42,974 bases of DNA from Oscillospiraceae bacterium (GTDB lineage Bacteria > Bacillota > Clostridia > Oscillospirales > Ruminococcaceae): contig JAQUYD010000016.1 of NCBI GenBank assembly GCA_028692035.1, positions 1 through 42,974 on the forward strand, written 5' to 3'. Of this stretch, positions 24,711-33,889 are shown in pieces. The translations under genes were made by a program, and so were the position numbers. Position 1 is the stretch's first letter. Each line of letters starts with the position of its first letter. The notes beneath the pieces were generated by a model. The model was not told the origin of the DNA, did no database searches, and saw only the letters and a program-made list of their open reading frames with translations.

Positions 24711-25709
24711 ATGGCAAAATTTGAAGGTCAGGAAAGAAGAATGCCCAAGATCGAGGCATGTCTTGCTGAATATGGTTGGAAAACCCTTGAGGATGCCGAT
24801 GCGCTTTGCAAAAAGAACGGCATCAACGTAGAAGAGATCGTCAAAGGCGTACAGCCCATCGCGTTTGATAACGCAGTTTGGGCCTATACCCTGGGCGCAG
24901 CCATCGCGCTGAAAAAAGGCTGCAAAGTCGCTGCCGATGCGTCCGAGGCCATCGGCCTGGGCCTGCAGGCGTTCTGCATCCCCGGTTCCGTGGCGGAGCA
25001 GAGAAACGTAGGCGTTGGCCACGGCAATCTGGGCGCAATGCTGTTGAGAGAAGAGACCGATTGCTTCTGCTTCTTGGCGGGGCATGAGTCTTTCGCCGCG
25101 GCAGAAGGCGCCATCGGTATTGCCCGGACCGCCAACAAAGCCAGAAAGAAACCCCTGCGGGTCATCTTGAACGGCTTGGGCAAAGACGCGGCGTATGTTA
25201 TTTCCAGAATCAACGGCTTCACCTATGTGGAGACGGCCTATGATTTCACCACCGGCGATCTGAAAGTCGTCCGGGAAGTTCCCTTCTCCGAAGGGGATAA
25301 AGCGAAGGTCCGCTGCTACGGCGCAAACGATGTGCTGGAAGGCGTGGCCATCATGAAAAAAGAGAAGGTCGATGTTTCCATCACCGGCAACTCCACCAAC
25401 CCCACCCGCTTCCAGCATCTGGTCGCCGGCACCTATAAAAAATGGGCGGGTGAAAATGGCGTAAAATACTTCTCGGTGGCGTCTGGCGGCGGCACCGGCC
25501 GTACCCTGCATCCGGACAATGTGGCTGCCGGCCCCGCCTCCTATGGGCTGACCGATTCCATGGGCCGTATGCACGGCGACGCGCAGTTTGCCGGTTCTTC
25601 CTCCGTTCCCGCCCATGTAGAGATGATGGGCCTGATCGGTATGGGCAACAACCCCATGGTTGGCGCCACCGTTGCCTGCGCGGTTGCGGTAGAAGAAGCG
25701 CTGAAATAA
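24711..25709 (+). CDS. GGGtGRT protein, function unknown
   Basis: 332 residues. Carries the family's name-giving motif GGGTGRT at residues 259-265 (25485-25505) followed by LHPDN. Several glycine-rich strands follow (GLIGMGNNPMVGATVACAVAVEE at the C-terminus). Cysteines at several positions could bind metal, but no cluster motif is evident. No signal peptide or membrane segment; cytoplasmic. The family is confined largely to anaerobes and paired with a NifU-like gene, suggesting an iron-sulfur enzyme or carrier, but no activity is established. Excellent SD (AAAAGGAGG) and a strong promoter upstream. Confidence 0.93.
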   Translation: MAKFEGQERRMPKIEACLAEYGWKTLEDADALCKKNGINVEEIVKGVQPIAFDNAVWAYTLGAAIALKKGCKVAADASEAIGLGLQAFCIPGSVAEQRNVGVGHGNLGAMLLREETDCFCFLAGHESFAAAEGAIGIARTANKARKKPLRVILNGLGKDAAYVISRINGFTYVETAYDFTTGDLKVVREVPFSEGDKAKVRCYGANDVLEGVAIMKKEKVDVSITGNSTNPTRFQHLVAGTYKKWAGENGVKYFSVASGGGTGRTLHPDNVAAGPASYGLTDSMGRMHGDAQFAGSSSVPAHVEMMGLIGMGNNPMVGATVACAVAVEEALK

Positions 25710-25726
25710 TTTCCTTTCGGTTTCAA

Positions 25727-25766
25727 AAAAAGAGGACGGATTTTTTCCGCCCTCTTTTTATTTTTT
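25727..25766. terminator. Bidirectional intrinsic terminator
   Basis: Stem AAAGAGGACGG/CCGCCCTCTTT with one mismatch and flanking A and T runs on both sides; it ends the GGGtGRT operon and can also serve the leftward small gene at 25843. Confidence 0.85.
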
Positions 25767-25842
25767 CTAAAAGAGTCTGGGTTCGAAAACACCTGGCAAA
25801 CGTTTTAGGCGCACCAGCCAGCCAGCGCTGTTTTGGAAGGGG

Positions 25843-26055
25843 CTATTCCAGGTGTAGCCATTCCAGCACTGGCGCCATCGCTTGGGAAAAGGGCTCCATA
25901 ATTTGCCGGGCAATATGGTACAGCGGCGGCTGGGGGGTGTAGCCGGAGCGGGTGGTATTGTATTCTGCCATCATAAACAGGGCCGCCGCCAAAAACAGCA
26001 GAAAAACCAAGAAAAAACTGAACCAAAAGATCTGTTTTCGGGCTTTTTTTTGCAT
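25843..26055 (-). CDS. Small single-pass membrane protein
   Basis: 70 residues from ATG 26055, with GGGAGG five bases upstream. A basic start MQKKARKQ precedes one long hydrophobic segment (FWFSFFLVFLLFLAAALFMMA, about 9-30), then a polar tail with YHIARQIMEPFSQAMAPVLEWLHLE. Topology should be N-in with the tail outside. No family recognised. It lies 163 bases downstream of spoIIP on the same strand and may be a sporulation-time partner, which is only a guess. Confidence 0.55.
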   Translation of the reverse strand: MQKKARKQIFWFSFFLVFLLFLAAALFMMAEYNTTRSGYTPQPPLYHIARQIMEPFSQAMAPVLEWLHLE

Positions 26056-26218
26056 TTTTTCCTCCCAAAAGAACGGTTTTACGGCGTTTTTTAACGGCAA
26101 ATTGGTGGAGGGAAGACTGCCGTTTTACACCGGCTTTCATCTGCCGGGGAGAAGCTCCCTAAAAAACGGGCGTGCGACGTTTTGATTTTCTGGGCGGCTC
26201 CCCGCGCGGGGCGCCTGA

Positions 26219-27391
26219 TTATTCCGGCAGCGTTTCCAGCAGCGTTTTGGCCATGGCCTTCCCCATGAATTCGGCGGCGCGGGCCGCCTCTTCCAAGGTG
26301 TTGCCGTGGGAGCCGAACTCGATGAGCAGCGAACCTCCGGTCAGATCCATGTTGTACTTGCGGTAACAGAAAAAAACCGGACGGGTCAGCCCGGGGTACA
26401 TTGCCTCTGCTGTGGATTGCAGTGCCGCCGCCCAGCGCAGGTTTCGGCCCCAGTCTGGCATGTTCATGGTGCCGTCGTCGCATCCGGAGATGATCATGAC
26501 CTGGGCGGTCTTCTCCCCGTTGATGACCGCCACCGGCTTGATCAGGTTCCCGGCGGGGCTTTCGATGGCGTCCCGGTGCAGGTCGATGACCACCTTGATG
26601 GAGGGGTATTCTTTCAGCCATTTGCGGATGGTGGCAGCGCTGCGCTCGTAGGAGCCGTTGTAGGACGGATAATCGTGCTGGGTGGCGTCGTGGAGGACCC
26701 CGATGCCCGCTTGCTCGAGCTGGCTTGCAAGGATATCCCCCAGATAGACCACGTTTTGGCTGTTGTCGGTGCTGCGCCAGGTAAAAGAGGTATCGCAAAA
26801 ATCCCGGTCAAAGGGTTCAAAGCTCTCGGTGGCGTGGGTGTGCACGATCAGCACCTGGGGTTGGTCGCCGGGTTCCAACGCAAGATCCATCGGCTGGGCC
26901 AGTATCGACGCCACCTGCTGATTGGACAGGCCGGTTGAATTTCTAATATACCCCGCTGCCAGTGGAATATACAAAGAGCCCTGGTCGGCGGTAAAGGTCT
27001 TTTCGGTAATGGTGCCCCGGTTTTCCGGCGCAATGACCTCGATGGAGGGGGACTGGGGCGTTTGGGGGATGGGGACCTCGCTTTCTGCCGGGGCCTGGGT
27101 ATGGCTTTCGGCTTGGGAGGACGGCGCTGCCTCTGAAGAAGAAACGCTTTCCGCCGGTGGGGGTTTCGGCTCCGGATCCGGCTCGTCCTGCGCCAGATCG
27201 TCCCGAAAGCGGTTTTGTAGATAAGCGATCCCACCCTCCGGTAGCTGCAGCATGGCGGATGCAGCGGCGGCTTTGCCCAAAAAGCCTCCCAATGCAGCGG
27301 CCAGGGCAGGAAAGCAGGCCAGCGACCCCACCAACACCACCGTCGCCGCCATCCATCCCAACAGCGGCCGAAATCTGCCGGAACGTCTCAC
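26219..27391 (-). CDS. spoIIP: Stage II sporulation protein P
   Basis: About 390 residues. SpoIIP is the amidase/endopeptidase of the DMP complex that thins septal peptidoglycan during engulfment in the mother cell. An N-terminal membrane anchor (WMAATVVLVGSLACFPALAAALG), a low-complexity Pro/Ser/Glu linker (about 75-130), then the SpoIIP domain with VLIVHTHATESF, HRDA and LIEFGSHGNTLEEA, which hold the zinc-binding His and Glu residues. The GTG start at 27391 has AAGGGG upstream; an ATG at 27421 has no SD but would add ten residues. Its presence indicates a spore former. Confidence 0.93.
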   Translation of the reverse strand: MRRSGRFRPLLGWMAATVVLVGSLACFPALAAALGGFLGKAAAASAMLQLPEGGIAYLQNRFRDDLAQDEPDPEPKPPPAESVSSSEAAPSSQAESHTQAPAESEVPIPQTPQSPSIEVIAPENRGTITEKTFTADQGSLYIPLAAGYIRNSTGLSNQQVASILAQPMDLALEPGDQPQVLIVHTHATESFEPFDRDFCDTSFTWRSTDNSQNVVYLGDILASQLEQAGIGVLHDATQHDYPSYNGSYERSAATIRKWLKEYPSIKVVIDLHRDAIESPAGNLIKPVAVINGEKTAQVMIISGCDDGTMNMPDWGRNLRWAAALQSTAEAMYPGLTRPVFFCYRKYNMDLTGGSLLIEFGSHGNTLEEAARAAEFMGKAMAKTLLETLPE

Positions 27392-27552
27392 CCAACCCCC
27401 CCTTTTTTCACGTTCAAGCATATGCGAACAGGCCCGCGGATATGCCGGGGACGGCCCGACGTTCTTCCTGCTGCCCGGGCCGCCATGAATTTATACAAAA
27501 TAGACGCACGGAAAAGGGCCAGACTGATAATAATCAACAAATCGTGCACATA

Positions 27553-27592
27553 AATGAATATTATTGCAAAAAATAGTTGATTTTATGCAATG
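27553..27592 (+). promoter_or_regulatory. Two ARG-box-like operators upstream of argG
   Basis: Two 18-mers, AATGAATATTATTGCAAA (27553-27570) and AGTTGATTTTATGCAATG (27575-27592), resemble the ArgR/AhrC box TGAATwwwwATTCA. They are spaced four bases apart and the second overlaps the -35, as expected for arginine repression. Confidence 0.6.
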
Positions 27593-27604
27593 ATAGCGTA
27601 TAAT
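27577..27604 (+). promoter_or_regulatory. Promoter of argGHF
   Basis: TTGATT (27577-27582), 16-base spacer, TATAAT (27599-27604), 69 bases before the argG ATG. The leader and the rest of the spoIIP-argG gap show no further element that I recognise. Confidence 0.7.
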
Positions 27605-27673
27605 TATGAACAGAAACTCCCGATGGGCAATCGGGAGGGCATTTTGAGAAATGGGTAAAAGGAGAATGGAAAG

Positions 27674-28891
27674 ATGAAACAGTACAAAAAAATCGTGTTG
27701 GCATATTCTGGTGGGCTGGATACTTCGGTGATCATCCCGTGGCTGAAAGAGCATTACGAGGGCTGCGAGATCATTGCGGTAGCGGCGGACGTAGGCCAGG
27801 GGGCGGAGCTTTCCGGCCTGGAGGAAAAGGCGATTAAGACCGGCGCTTCCAAGCTGTATATTCTGGACATGAGAGAAGAATTTGTAGACGATTACATCAT
27901 CCCCACCATGCAGGCCGGGGCAATTTATGAGAACAAGTACCTGCTGGGCACCTCCTTCGCGCGGCCGATCATCGCCAAAAAGATCGTCGAAATCGCCAAG
28001 AAGGAAGGGGCGGACGCCATCGCCCACGGCTGCACCGGAAAAGGCAACGACCAGGTGCGGTTTGAGCTGGCTATCAAAGCCTACGCGCCCAACATGGGAA
28101 TCATCGCCCCCTGGCGGACCTGGGAAATGAAGAGCCGGGACGACGAGATCGACTACGCCGAGAAAAAGGGCATTCCGCTGAACGTCAGCCGGGAAACCAG
28201 CTATTCCAAGGACAAAAACCTGTGGCATCTGTCCCACGAGGGCCTGGATCTGGAGGATCCGGCCAACGAACCGGATTACGACAAGATCCTGGAAATGGGC
28301 GTATCCCCTGAAAAAGCCCCCGACAAGCCCACCTATGTGACCCTGACCTTTGAAAAGGGCGTTCCGGTGGCTTTGGACGGCAAAAAAATGAAAGCGCTGG
28401 ACATCATCACCGAGCTCAACAAGGTGGGTGGCGCCAACGGCGTCGGGCTCATCGACATGGTGGAAAACCGGCTGGTGGGCATGAAGTCCAGAGGGGTGTA
28501 CGAGACCCCCGGCGGCACCATCCTCTACGCGGCCCACGAGCTGCTGGAGACCCTGTGCCTGGATCGGGACACCCAGCACTACAAACAGCAGGTGGCGATG
28601 AAATTCGCGGAGCTGGTCTACTACGGCCAGTGGTTTACCCCCCTGCGCGAGGCGCTCAGCGCCTTTGTCACCACCACCCAGCAGACGGTCAGCGGCGAAG
28701 TGAAGCTCAAGTTGTATAAAGGCAATATCATTCCCGCCGGCACGACCAGCCCCTATTCGCTGTATTCTGAGGAAATCGCCACCTTCGGCGAGGATGAAGT
28801 CTACGATCAGATGGATTCTCAGGGCTTTATCAACCTGTTCGGCCTGCCGATCAAAGTCAAGGCGCTGCTGGACGAGAAAATGGGCAAATAA
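27674..28891 (+). CDS. argG: Argininosuccinate synthase
   Basis: 405 residues, full length. Joins citrulline and aspartate with ATP to argininosuccinate, the penultimate step of arginine synthesis. The PP-loop AYSGGLDTS (10-18), the second signature [13 protein letters not shown] and the ETPGGTIL stretch are intact. ATG follows AAAGGAG. First gene of argG-argH-argF, under likely ArgR control. Confidence 0.97.
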   Translation: MKQYKKIVLAYSGGLDTSVIIPWLKEHYEGCEIIAVAADVGQGAELSGLEEKAIKTGASKLYILDMREEFVDDYIIPTMQAGAIYENKYLLGTSFARPIIAKKIVEIAKKEGADAIAHGCTGKGNDQVRFELAIKAYAPNMGIIAPWRTWEMKSRDDEIDYAEKKGIPLNVSRETSYSKDKNLWHLSHEGLDLEDPANEPDYDKILEMGVSPEKAPDKPTYVTLTFEKGVPVALDGKKMKALDIITELNKVGGANGVGLIDMVENRLVGMKSRGVYETPGGTILYAAHELLETLCLDRDTQHYKQQVAMKFAELVYYGQWFTPLREALSAFVTTTQQTVSGEVKLKLYKGNIIPAGTTSPYSLYSEEIATFGEDEVYDQMDSQGFINLFGLPIKVKALLDEKMGK

Positions 28892-28917
28892 TCCTTATTT
28901 TATAGTACAATGAGGAG

Positions 28918-28936
28918 CGGCGGCGTTCTGCCGCCG
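28918..28936 (+). other. Intercistronic hairpin argG-argH
   Basis: A 7-bp perfect GC stem (CGGCGGC/GCCGCCG) with loop GTTCT and no U-tract, in the 103-base gap between argG and argH. Probably an RNA-stability or processing element rather than a terminator. Confidence 0.5.
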
Positions 28937-28994
28937 GTTCGTGATTGATTGCACGCGAAAAGGGAAGCTGTGCTCATTTTTGGAGGGAACAACC

Positions 28995-30377
28995 ATGGTA
29001 CTTTGGTCTGGAAGATTTTCCAAAGAGATCGACAAGCATGTAAACGATTTTAACTCATCTATTTCCTTTGACAACCGGATGTACGCCCAGGATATCAAGG
29101 GGAGCATTGCCCACGCCACCATGCTGGCAAAGCAGGGGATCCTCTCCGAAGCGGACAAGGACGCGATTGTGGCGGGCCTGGCCGGGATCCAGAAGGATAT
29201 TGAAGACCACAAGCTGGAATTTGACCCCAACGCAGAGGACATCCACATGTTCATTGAGGCGGAGCTGACCGACCGGATCGGCGACGCAGGCAAACGGCTG
29301 CACACGGCCAGAAGCCGCAACGATCAGGTGGCGCTGGATATGAAGCTGTATTTCCACGATGAGATCGGCCAGATCCTGCCCTTGTGCCGGGAATTAGTAG
29401 AGGTGCTGCTGGAAAAGGCGGCGGCCAATACCGAAACGGTGATGCCGGGCTACACCCATCTGCAGCGGGGGCAGCCCATTACCTTTGGCCACCATCTGAT
29501 GGCTTATGTCCAGATGTTTCTGCGGGATATTGAGCGGCTGAAGGACTGCGACAAGCGGATTTTGGACACCATGCCACTAGGCTGCGGCGCGGCGTTCGGC
29601 ACTACCTATCCCATCGACCGAAAGATGACTGCGGACCTGCTGGGCTTTACGGGGATTTCCCTGAACAGCATTGATGGCGTTTCCGACCGGGACTACGCTC
29701 TGGAAATGGCCAGCGCTTTGTCGATCTTTATGATGCACCTGTCCCGCTTTTCGGAGGAGGTCATCCTCTGGTGCAGCTGGGAGTTTAAATTTATGGAGCT
29801 GGACGACGCGTTTTCCACCGGCTCGTCCATTATGCCCCAGAAGAAGAACCCGGACATCACCGAACTGATCCGGGGAAAGACCGGCCGGGTCTACGGCGAC
29901 CTGATGACCCTTTTAACCATGATGAAGGGCTTGCCGTTGGCCTATAATAAGGATATGCAGGAGGACAAGGAGGCGCTGTTCGACGCGGTGGACACCGTTA
30001 AAATGTGCGTTTCCACCTTCATCCCCATGTTAAAAAGCGCAAAGGTCCTGGGCGACCATATGCGCAAGGCGGCGGCCAAGGGCTTTATCAATGCCACCGA
30101 CTTGGCGGATTACCTGGTCAAAAAGGGCCTGCCCTTCCGCGACGCCCACATGGTTTCCGGCCAACTGGTGGCTTACTGCATCGAAAAGGATACGGTGCTG
30201 GAAGCGCTGACCCTGGCGGAAATGAAGGAGCATTGCGACCTGTTTGAGGAGGATGTCTACCACGCCATCTCGCTGGACACCTGCGTGAAAGAACGCAGAT
30301 CCGCCGGCGGCCCCGCCCCGGAAGAGGTCAAAAAGCAGATCGCCTGCTCGAAGGAGATTCTGTCCGCGCTGTTGTAA
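28995..30377 (+). CDS. argH: Argininosuccinate lyase
   Basis: 460 residues from ATG 28995 (GGAGG eight bases upstream; the in-frame extension to 28941 is not used). Cleaves argininosuccinate to arginine and fumarate. The fumarase-superfamily signature GSSIMPQKKNPD is present near residue 280, with LHTARSRNDQV and the catalytic-His region PGYTHLQRGQP earlier. Normal length and start (MVLWSGRF, like the usual MKLWGGRF). Confidence 0.97.
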   Translation: MVLWSGRFSKEIDKHVNDFNSSISFDNRMYAQDIKGSIAHATMLAKQGILSEADKDAIVAGLAGIQKDIEDHKLEFDPNAEDIHMFIEAELTDRIGDAGKRLHTARSRNDQVALDMKLYFHDEIGQILPLCRELVEVLLEKAAANTETVMPGYTHLQRGQPITFGHHLMAYVQMFLRDIERLKDCDKRILDTMPLGCGAAFGTTYPIDRKMTADLLGFTGISLNSIDGVSDRDYALEMASALSIFMMHLSRFSEEVILWCSWEFKFMELDDAFSTGSSIMPQKKNPDITELIRGKTGRVYGDLMTLLTMMKGLPLAYNKDMQEDKEALFDAVDTVKMCVSTFIPMLKSAKVLGDHMRKAAAKGFINATDLADYLVKKGLPFRDAHMVSGQLVAYCIEKDTVLEALTLAEMKEHCDLFEEDVYHAISLDTCVKERRSAGGPAPEEVKKQIACSKEILSALL

Positions 30378-30422
30378 CAGGCGGACGCAACAGCACCCCA
30401 TACCGGAAAGGAGCAACCAAAG

Positions 30423-31340
30423 TTGAACCATCTGCTAAAATTATCCGACCTGACCGGCGCCGAGATCCTTGGGATCCTCGATTTGGCGGATCAGCTAAAA
30501 TATGAGAAAAAGCACGGCATCCCCCATGAACGGCTCAAGGGCAAGACCCTGGGGATGATCTTTGAAAAATCCTCCACCCGGACCCGCGTATCTTTCGAGG
30601 CGGGGATGTTCCAGCTGGGAGGCCACGCCATGTTCCTCTCCAGCAGGGATATCCAGCTGGGGCGGGGAGAGACGATCAAGGCTACGGCCCGGGTCCTCAG
30701 CCGCTATGTAGACGGCATTATGATCCGGACGTTTGAGCAGTCGGACGTGGAGCAGCTGGCCCAATTCGGCTCGGTGCCGGTTATCAACGGGCTGACCGAT
30801 TACTGCCACCCCTGCCAGGTGCTGGCAGATTTAATGACCATCCGGGAGTACAAGGGGAAACTGGAGGGCCTGAAGATGTGCTACATCGGCGACGGAAACA
30901 ACATGGCCAACAGCCTCTTAGTCGGCGGACTGCGGGTTGGCATGACGGTAGCGATGGCCACGCCGGAGAGCTATGAGCCTGATCCCCAGGCGCTGGCGGT
31001 AGCAAGAGAATACGGTGACAAATTCATCTTGACCAACGACCGGTTCGCCGCCGCGAAGGACGCCGATGTGATCTTTACCGATGTGTGGACCTCTATGGGT
31101 CAGGAGGCGGAAACCGCCGCCCGGGCCAAGGCGTTCGCTGGGTGGCAGGTCAACCGGGAGCTGATGGGATACGCCAAGCCGGACGTGATGCTGCAGCACT
31201 GCCTGCCCGCCCACATGGGCGAGGAGATCGCCGAGGATGTGTTCGAGGAGCAGGTGGACGCGATCTACGACGAGGCGGAAAACCGCCTTCATGCCCAAAA
31301 GGCCGTATTGGTCCTGTGCATGGAAAACAAATCCCTTTGA
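30423..31340 (+). CDS. argF: Ornithine carbamoyltransferase
   Basis: 305 residues with TTG start, AAAGGAG nine bases upstream. Makes citrulline from ornithine and carbamoyl phosphate. Carbamoyl-phosphate loop SSTRTR (50-55), HPCQVLADL and the ornithine-binding HCLPA near residue 260 are present. Placement after argG and argH, in a biosynthetic operon with ARG boxes, favours the anabolic role. Followed by a strong terminator. Confidence 0.96.
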   Translation: MNHLLKLSDLTGAEILGILDLADQLKYEKKHGIPHERLKGKTLGMIFEKSSTRTRVSFEAGMFQLGGHAMFLSSRDIQLGRGETIKATARVLSRYVDGIMIRTFEQSDVEQLAQFGSVPVINGLTDYCHPCQVLADLMTIREYKGKLEGLKMCYIGDGNNMANSLLVGGLRVGMTVAMATPESYEPDPQALAVAREYGDKFILTNDRFAAAKDADVIFTDVWTSMGQEAETAARAKAFAGWQVNRELMGYAKPDVMLQHCLPAHMGEEIAEDVFEEQVDAIYDEAENRLHAQKAVLVLCMENKSL

Positions 31341-31377
31341 ACCACTTCTTTTGAATAGAACATTCCCTATTTTGCCC

Positions 31378-31413
31378 AAAGAAAAAAGAGCCAAACGGCT
31401 CTTTTTTCTTTTT
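31378..31413 (+). terminator. Terminator of argGHF
   Basis: A stem of about 15 bp (AAGAAAAAAGAGCC/GGCTCTTTTTTCTT), loop AAAC, with a long T-run. The 170 bases beyond it, up to 31586, are GC-rich and show no gene. Confidence 0.92.
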
Positions 31414-31543
31414 GTCCGGCTGGTTTGCGCAGGAGAGAAGTCCGGGCCCAGGGAAAGGCCCAGGGCCCAGGATCGGAAGAAAGGGGCTGCGGCCGACGGC
31501 CGGGGAAGGAGCGGGTCTGTTGCCGGCCCGATGGAAACAGGAA

Positions 31544-31571
31544 AGCGCGCGGCCCCGTTTGAGCCGCGCGC
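31544..31571 (-). terminator. Possible terminator of the GNAT gene
   Basis: A 9-bp stem GCGCGCGGC/GCCGCGCGC (31544-31552 with 31563-31571), 15 bases after the stop on the minus strand. The tail (TTTCCTGTTTCC) is only weakly U-rich. Confidence 0.5.
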
Positions 31572-31586
31572 CGGAGAGCGTAGGGT

Positions 31587-32069
31587 TTATCCTTCTTTTT
31601 GAAACGCAATCCGCTCGTCGCCGTTTTCCAGATAGATGACGCCGCAGGGACGGTAGCCGTTTTTTGCCAGGGCCTTTTGCATGGGAATGTTGTCCCGGTG
31701 GGTGTCGATCCGGATATTGCCGCACTGGGCAAAGCACCAGCCAAGGCAGAAGGTGGCCACGCCCTGGGTGCCGGGTGCGGCGGTGATCCGGTGCACCACA
31801 CCGTATGGCCGGTCGTTGAGCCAGCTGCCGTCGATCCGGCGGTAATTGGGTTCTTCCCCGACGGCAAAGAAAAAGGTGCCGACGATTTTTTTGTTGTCAA
31901 CGCAGACATAACTGCCGCCGGCAGCCATGTCCGCCTGGAGTTGCTCTAAGCCCGGATAGCCGTTGACCCATTGGTTGGGGTTGCCGTTTTCGGCCATAAA
32001 GCGCCGGGCGGCGCTGTAAAGAGAGAGGACGGCGTCCAGGTCCACAGGGGCCGTGTGCCGAATCTGCAT
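31587..32069 (-). CDS. GNAT-family N-acetyltransferase
   Basis: 160 residues. N-terminal IRHTAPVDLDAVLSLY is the common GNAT opening; HRITAAPGTQGVATFCLGWCFA occupies motif A, where the usual Q/RxxGxG is changed to TQGVAT, and IRIDTHRDNIPMQKALAKNGYRPCGVIYL is the beta4-beta5 end. Close in layout to clostridial GNAT proteins that have NPNQW near residue 30. Substrate unknown. ATG after AAGGAGG. It follows trkH with a 14-base gap, so it is likely the last gene of nudix-trkH-GNAT. Confidence 0.88.
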   Translation of the reverse strand: MQIRHTAPVDLDAVLSLYSAARRFMAENGNPNQWVNGYPGLEQLQADMAAGGSYVCVDNKKIVGTFFFAVGEEPNYRRIDGSWLNDRPYGVVHRITAAPGTQGVATFCLGWCFAQCGNIRIDTHRDNIPMQKALAKNGYRPCGVIYLENGDERIAFQKEG

Positions 32070-32083
32070 AGGGAATCCTCCTT

Positions 32084-33448
32084 TTATCCTACATTGAGAT
32101 GGCCTTCGGGCAGGATCTGTTTTTTGTTGACATTGCCGGAGCCCGCCGCCAGAGACAGCAGAATGGAGATGGGGCCGATACGCCCCAAGAACATGGTAAC
32201 GATTAAAAGCAGCTTGGACGGCAGGTTGGCGATTGCGGTGATCCCGGCGGACAGGCCCACCGTGGCAAAGGCAGAGGTGGATTCAAACAATGCATCCACC
32301 GCCGGGGCGGCAGCGCCGCCGTCGTGCGAGGTATAAACGATGACGCCGCTGGCTAACAGCACAGCTAGAAAGCCGATGAACACCACGGTCAGGGATTTGT
32401 TGACCACCTGCCGTTTGATCCGGCGTTTCATAATAACGGTATCGTCGTAGCCCCGGGCCACGGAAACCGCCGTCATGATCAACACCACAACGGTTGTGAC
32501 CTTGATGCCGCCGCCGGTGGAACCGGGGGCGGCGCCGATGAACATCAGCCCGATGGAAAGGAACTTGGTGATCTCGTTCATGGAGGCGAAGTCAAGGCTG
32601 TTGAACCCGGCGGTCCGGGTGGTGACCGACTGGAAAAACGCCGCGTTGAATTTCTGCCAGAGCGGGAGATCCCCCATGGTAGAGGGGTTGTTCCATTCCA
32701 GCGCGGCAAAGCCAACCATACCGATGAAAAGAAGGCAGGCGGTGGAGATCAGCACAACCCGGCTGTGCAGCTGGAGCTTTTTGGATTTTCGGTAATGCAG
32801 CAGGTCGAACAAAACCAGAAAGCCAAGGCCACCGATGATGATAAGCGCAGAAATGACCAGCAGCACATAGCTGCCGTTATAATGAATCAGGGAGGAATAG
32901 GCGCCCTCCCGGCCCAACAGGTCAAACCCTGCGTTGCAGAAAGCGGAAATAGAGGTGAATACCGAAATAAAAATCCCCTCTTTTCCGTATCTTGGCACAA
33001 AGGCAGGCAGTAACAACAATGCGCCGGCGGCTTCTACCGCCAGAGAAATGCCGACGATCCCCTTAAGCAGACGGGGCGCGTCTTCAAAATTGCTGGCGCT
33101 GGTGGATTCCTGGGCCAGCTGCAGGGTGCGAAGGCCCAGCTTCCGGCGGATCAGGAGATTGAAAAACAGAGTCAACGTAACAAGGCCCAGGCCGCCAACC
33201 TGAATCAGTGCCAGAATCACCCCCTGGCCGAAAAAGGACCAGTGGGTGTAGGTGTCCACAACCACCAATCCGGTCACGCAGGTGGCGGAGGTGGAGGTGA
33301 ACAGCGCGTCGAAAAAATTTGTGGCTGTTCCGCTTTTGGCAGCCAGAGGCAACATTAAAAGCAAAGTGCCGGTGATGATGACGCCAATGAAACTGCCGGC
33401 GATCACCCGCGCAGGATTGGTCGATAAAGAAAAATGCTTTTTTTTCAT
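32084..33448 (-). CDS. TrkH/KtrB-family potassium transporter
   Basis: 454 residues. K+ (or Na+-coupled K+) channel-like subunit with four pore repeats. Selectivity-filter loops: TSATCVTGL, SAFCNAGF, TTRTAGFNS and TSAFATVGLS, each with the conserved Gly. At least eight hydrophobic helices. No KtrA/TrkA regulatory RCK gene is adjacent. ATG preceded by AAAGGA. Downstream of the Nudix gene (27-base gap). Confidence 0.93.
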   Translation of the reverse strand: MKKKHFSLSTNPARVIAGSFIGVIITGTLLLMLPLAAKSGTATNFFDALFTSTSATCVTGLVVVDTYTHWSFFGQGVILALIQVGGLGLVTLTLFFNLLIRRKLGLRTLQLAQESTSASNFEDAPRLLKGIVGISLAVEAAGALLLLPAFVPRYGKEGIFISVFTSISAFCNAGFDLLGREGAYSSLIHYNGSYVLLVISALIIIGGLGFLVLFDLLHYRKSKKLQLHSRVVLISTACLLFIGMVGFAALEWNNPSTMGDLPLWQKFNAAFFQSVTTRTAGFNSLDFASMNEITKFLSIGLMFIGAAPGSTGGGIKVTTVVVLIMTAVSVARGYDDTVIMKRRIKRQVVNKSLTVVFIGFLAVLLASGVIVYTSHDGGAAAPAVDALFESTSAFATVGLSAGITAIANLPSKLLLIVTMFLGRIGPISILLSLAAGSGNVNKKQILPEGHLNVG

Positions 33449-33475
33449 GGGAAACGTCCTTTCCTTAAAAAAGAC

Positions 33476-33889
33476 TTATTCCGGCAGGAGAATTTTCTTG
33501 GCCTTGTTAATCAGGTTTTTATCGTTGCGGAAGGTGACCCAGGTATGGGCCTGCTCCAGAGGAATCCAGCGGGTTTCGCCAATTTCCTCCTCCTGGCGGA
33601 CCACATGGTCGTTTTTGGCGTGTCCCAGAAAGTAAACCACCTGTTTTTTGACGGTGGGCTTAGGGTAGTATTCTACGCTTTGGCGAAAATCCCCCTCCAG
33701 ATCAATATCCAGGCCGGTTTCTTCTTTGACCTCCCGCAGGGCGGTCTGCACCTCGTTTTCCCCTTCCTCCATGTGACCTTTTGGGAAGGACCAGTGGGTG
33801 CCGTGCCGGTGCTTAATGAACAAAAGCTCCTTCTGGCCATTTGGCGTAATGCGGTAGACCAGCGCACCGCAGGATTTTTCCCGTTTCAC
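33476..33889 (-). CDS. Nudix hydrolase
   Basis: 137 residues from GTG 33889 with AAGGAGG seven bases upstream; an upstream in-frame start at 33949 is less likely. The Nudix box GX5EX7REUXEEXGU is complete: G38, E44, R52-E53, E56-E57, G59-L60. The surroundings (CGALVYR, WSFPKGHMEEGE) resemble the Ap4A/bis(5'-nucleosyl) hydrolase branch, but substrate is not certain. First gene before trkH; no strong promoter was recognised in the 33,890-34,070 region, only a weak TATATT on the minus strand. Confidence 0.9.
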   Translation of the reverse strand: MKREKSCGALVYRITPNGQKELLFIKHRHGTHWSFPKGHMEEGENEVQTALREVKEETGLDIDLEGDFRQSVEYYPKPTVKKQVVYFLGHAKNDHVVRQEEEIGETRWIPLEQAHTWVTFRNDKNLINKAKKILLPE

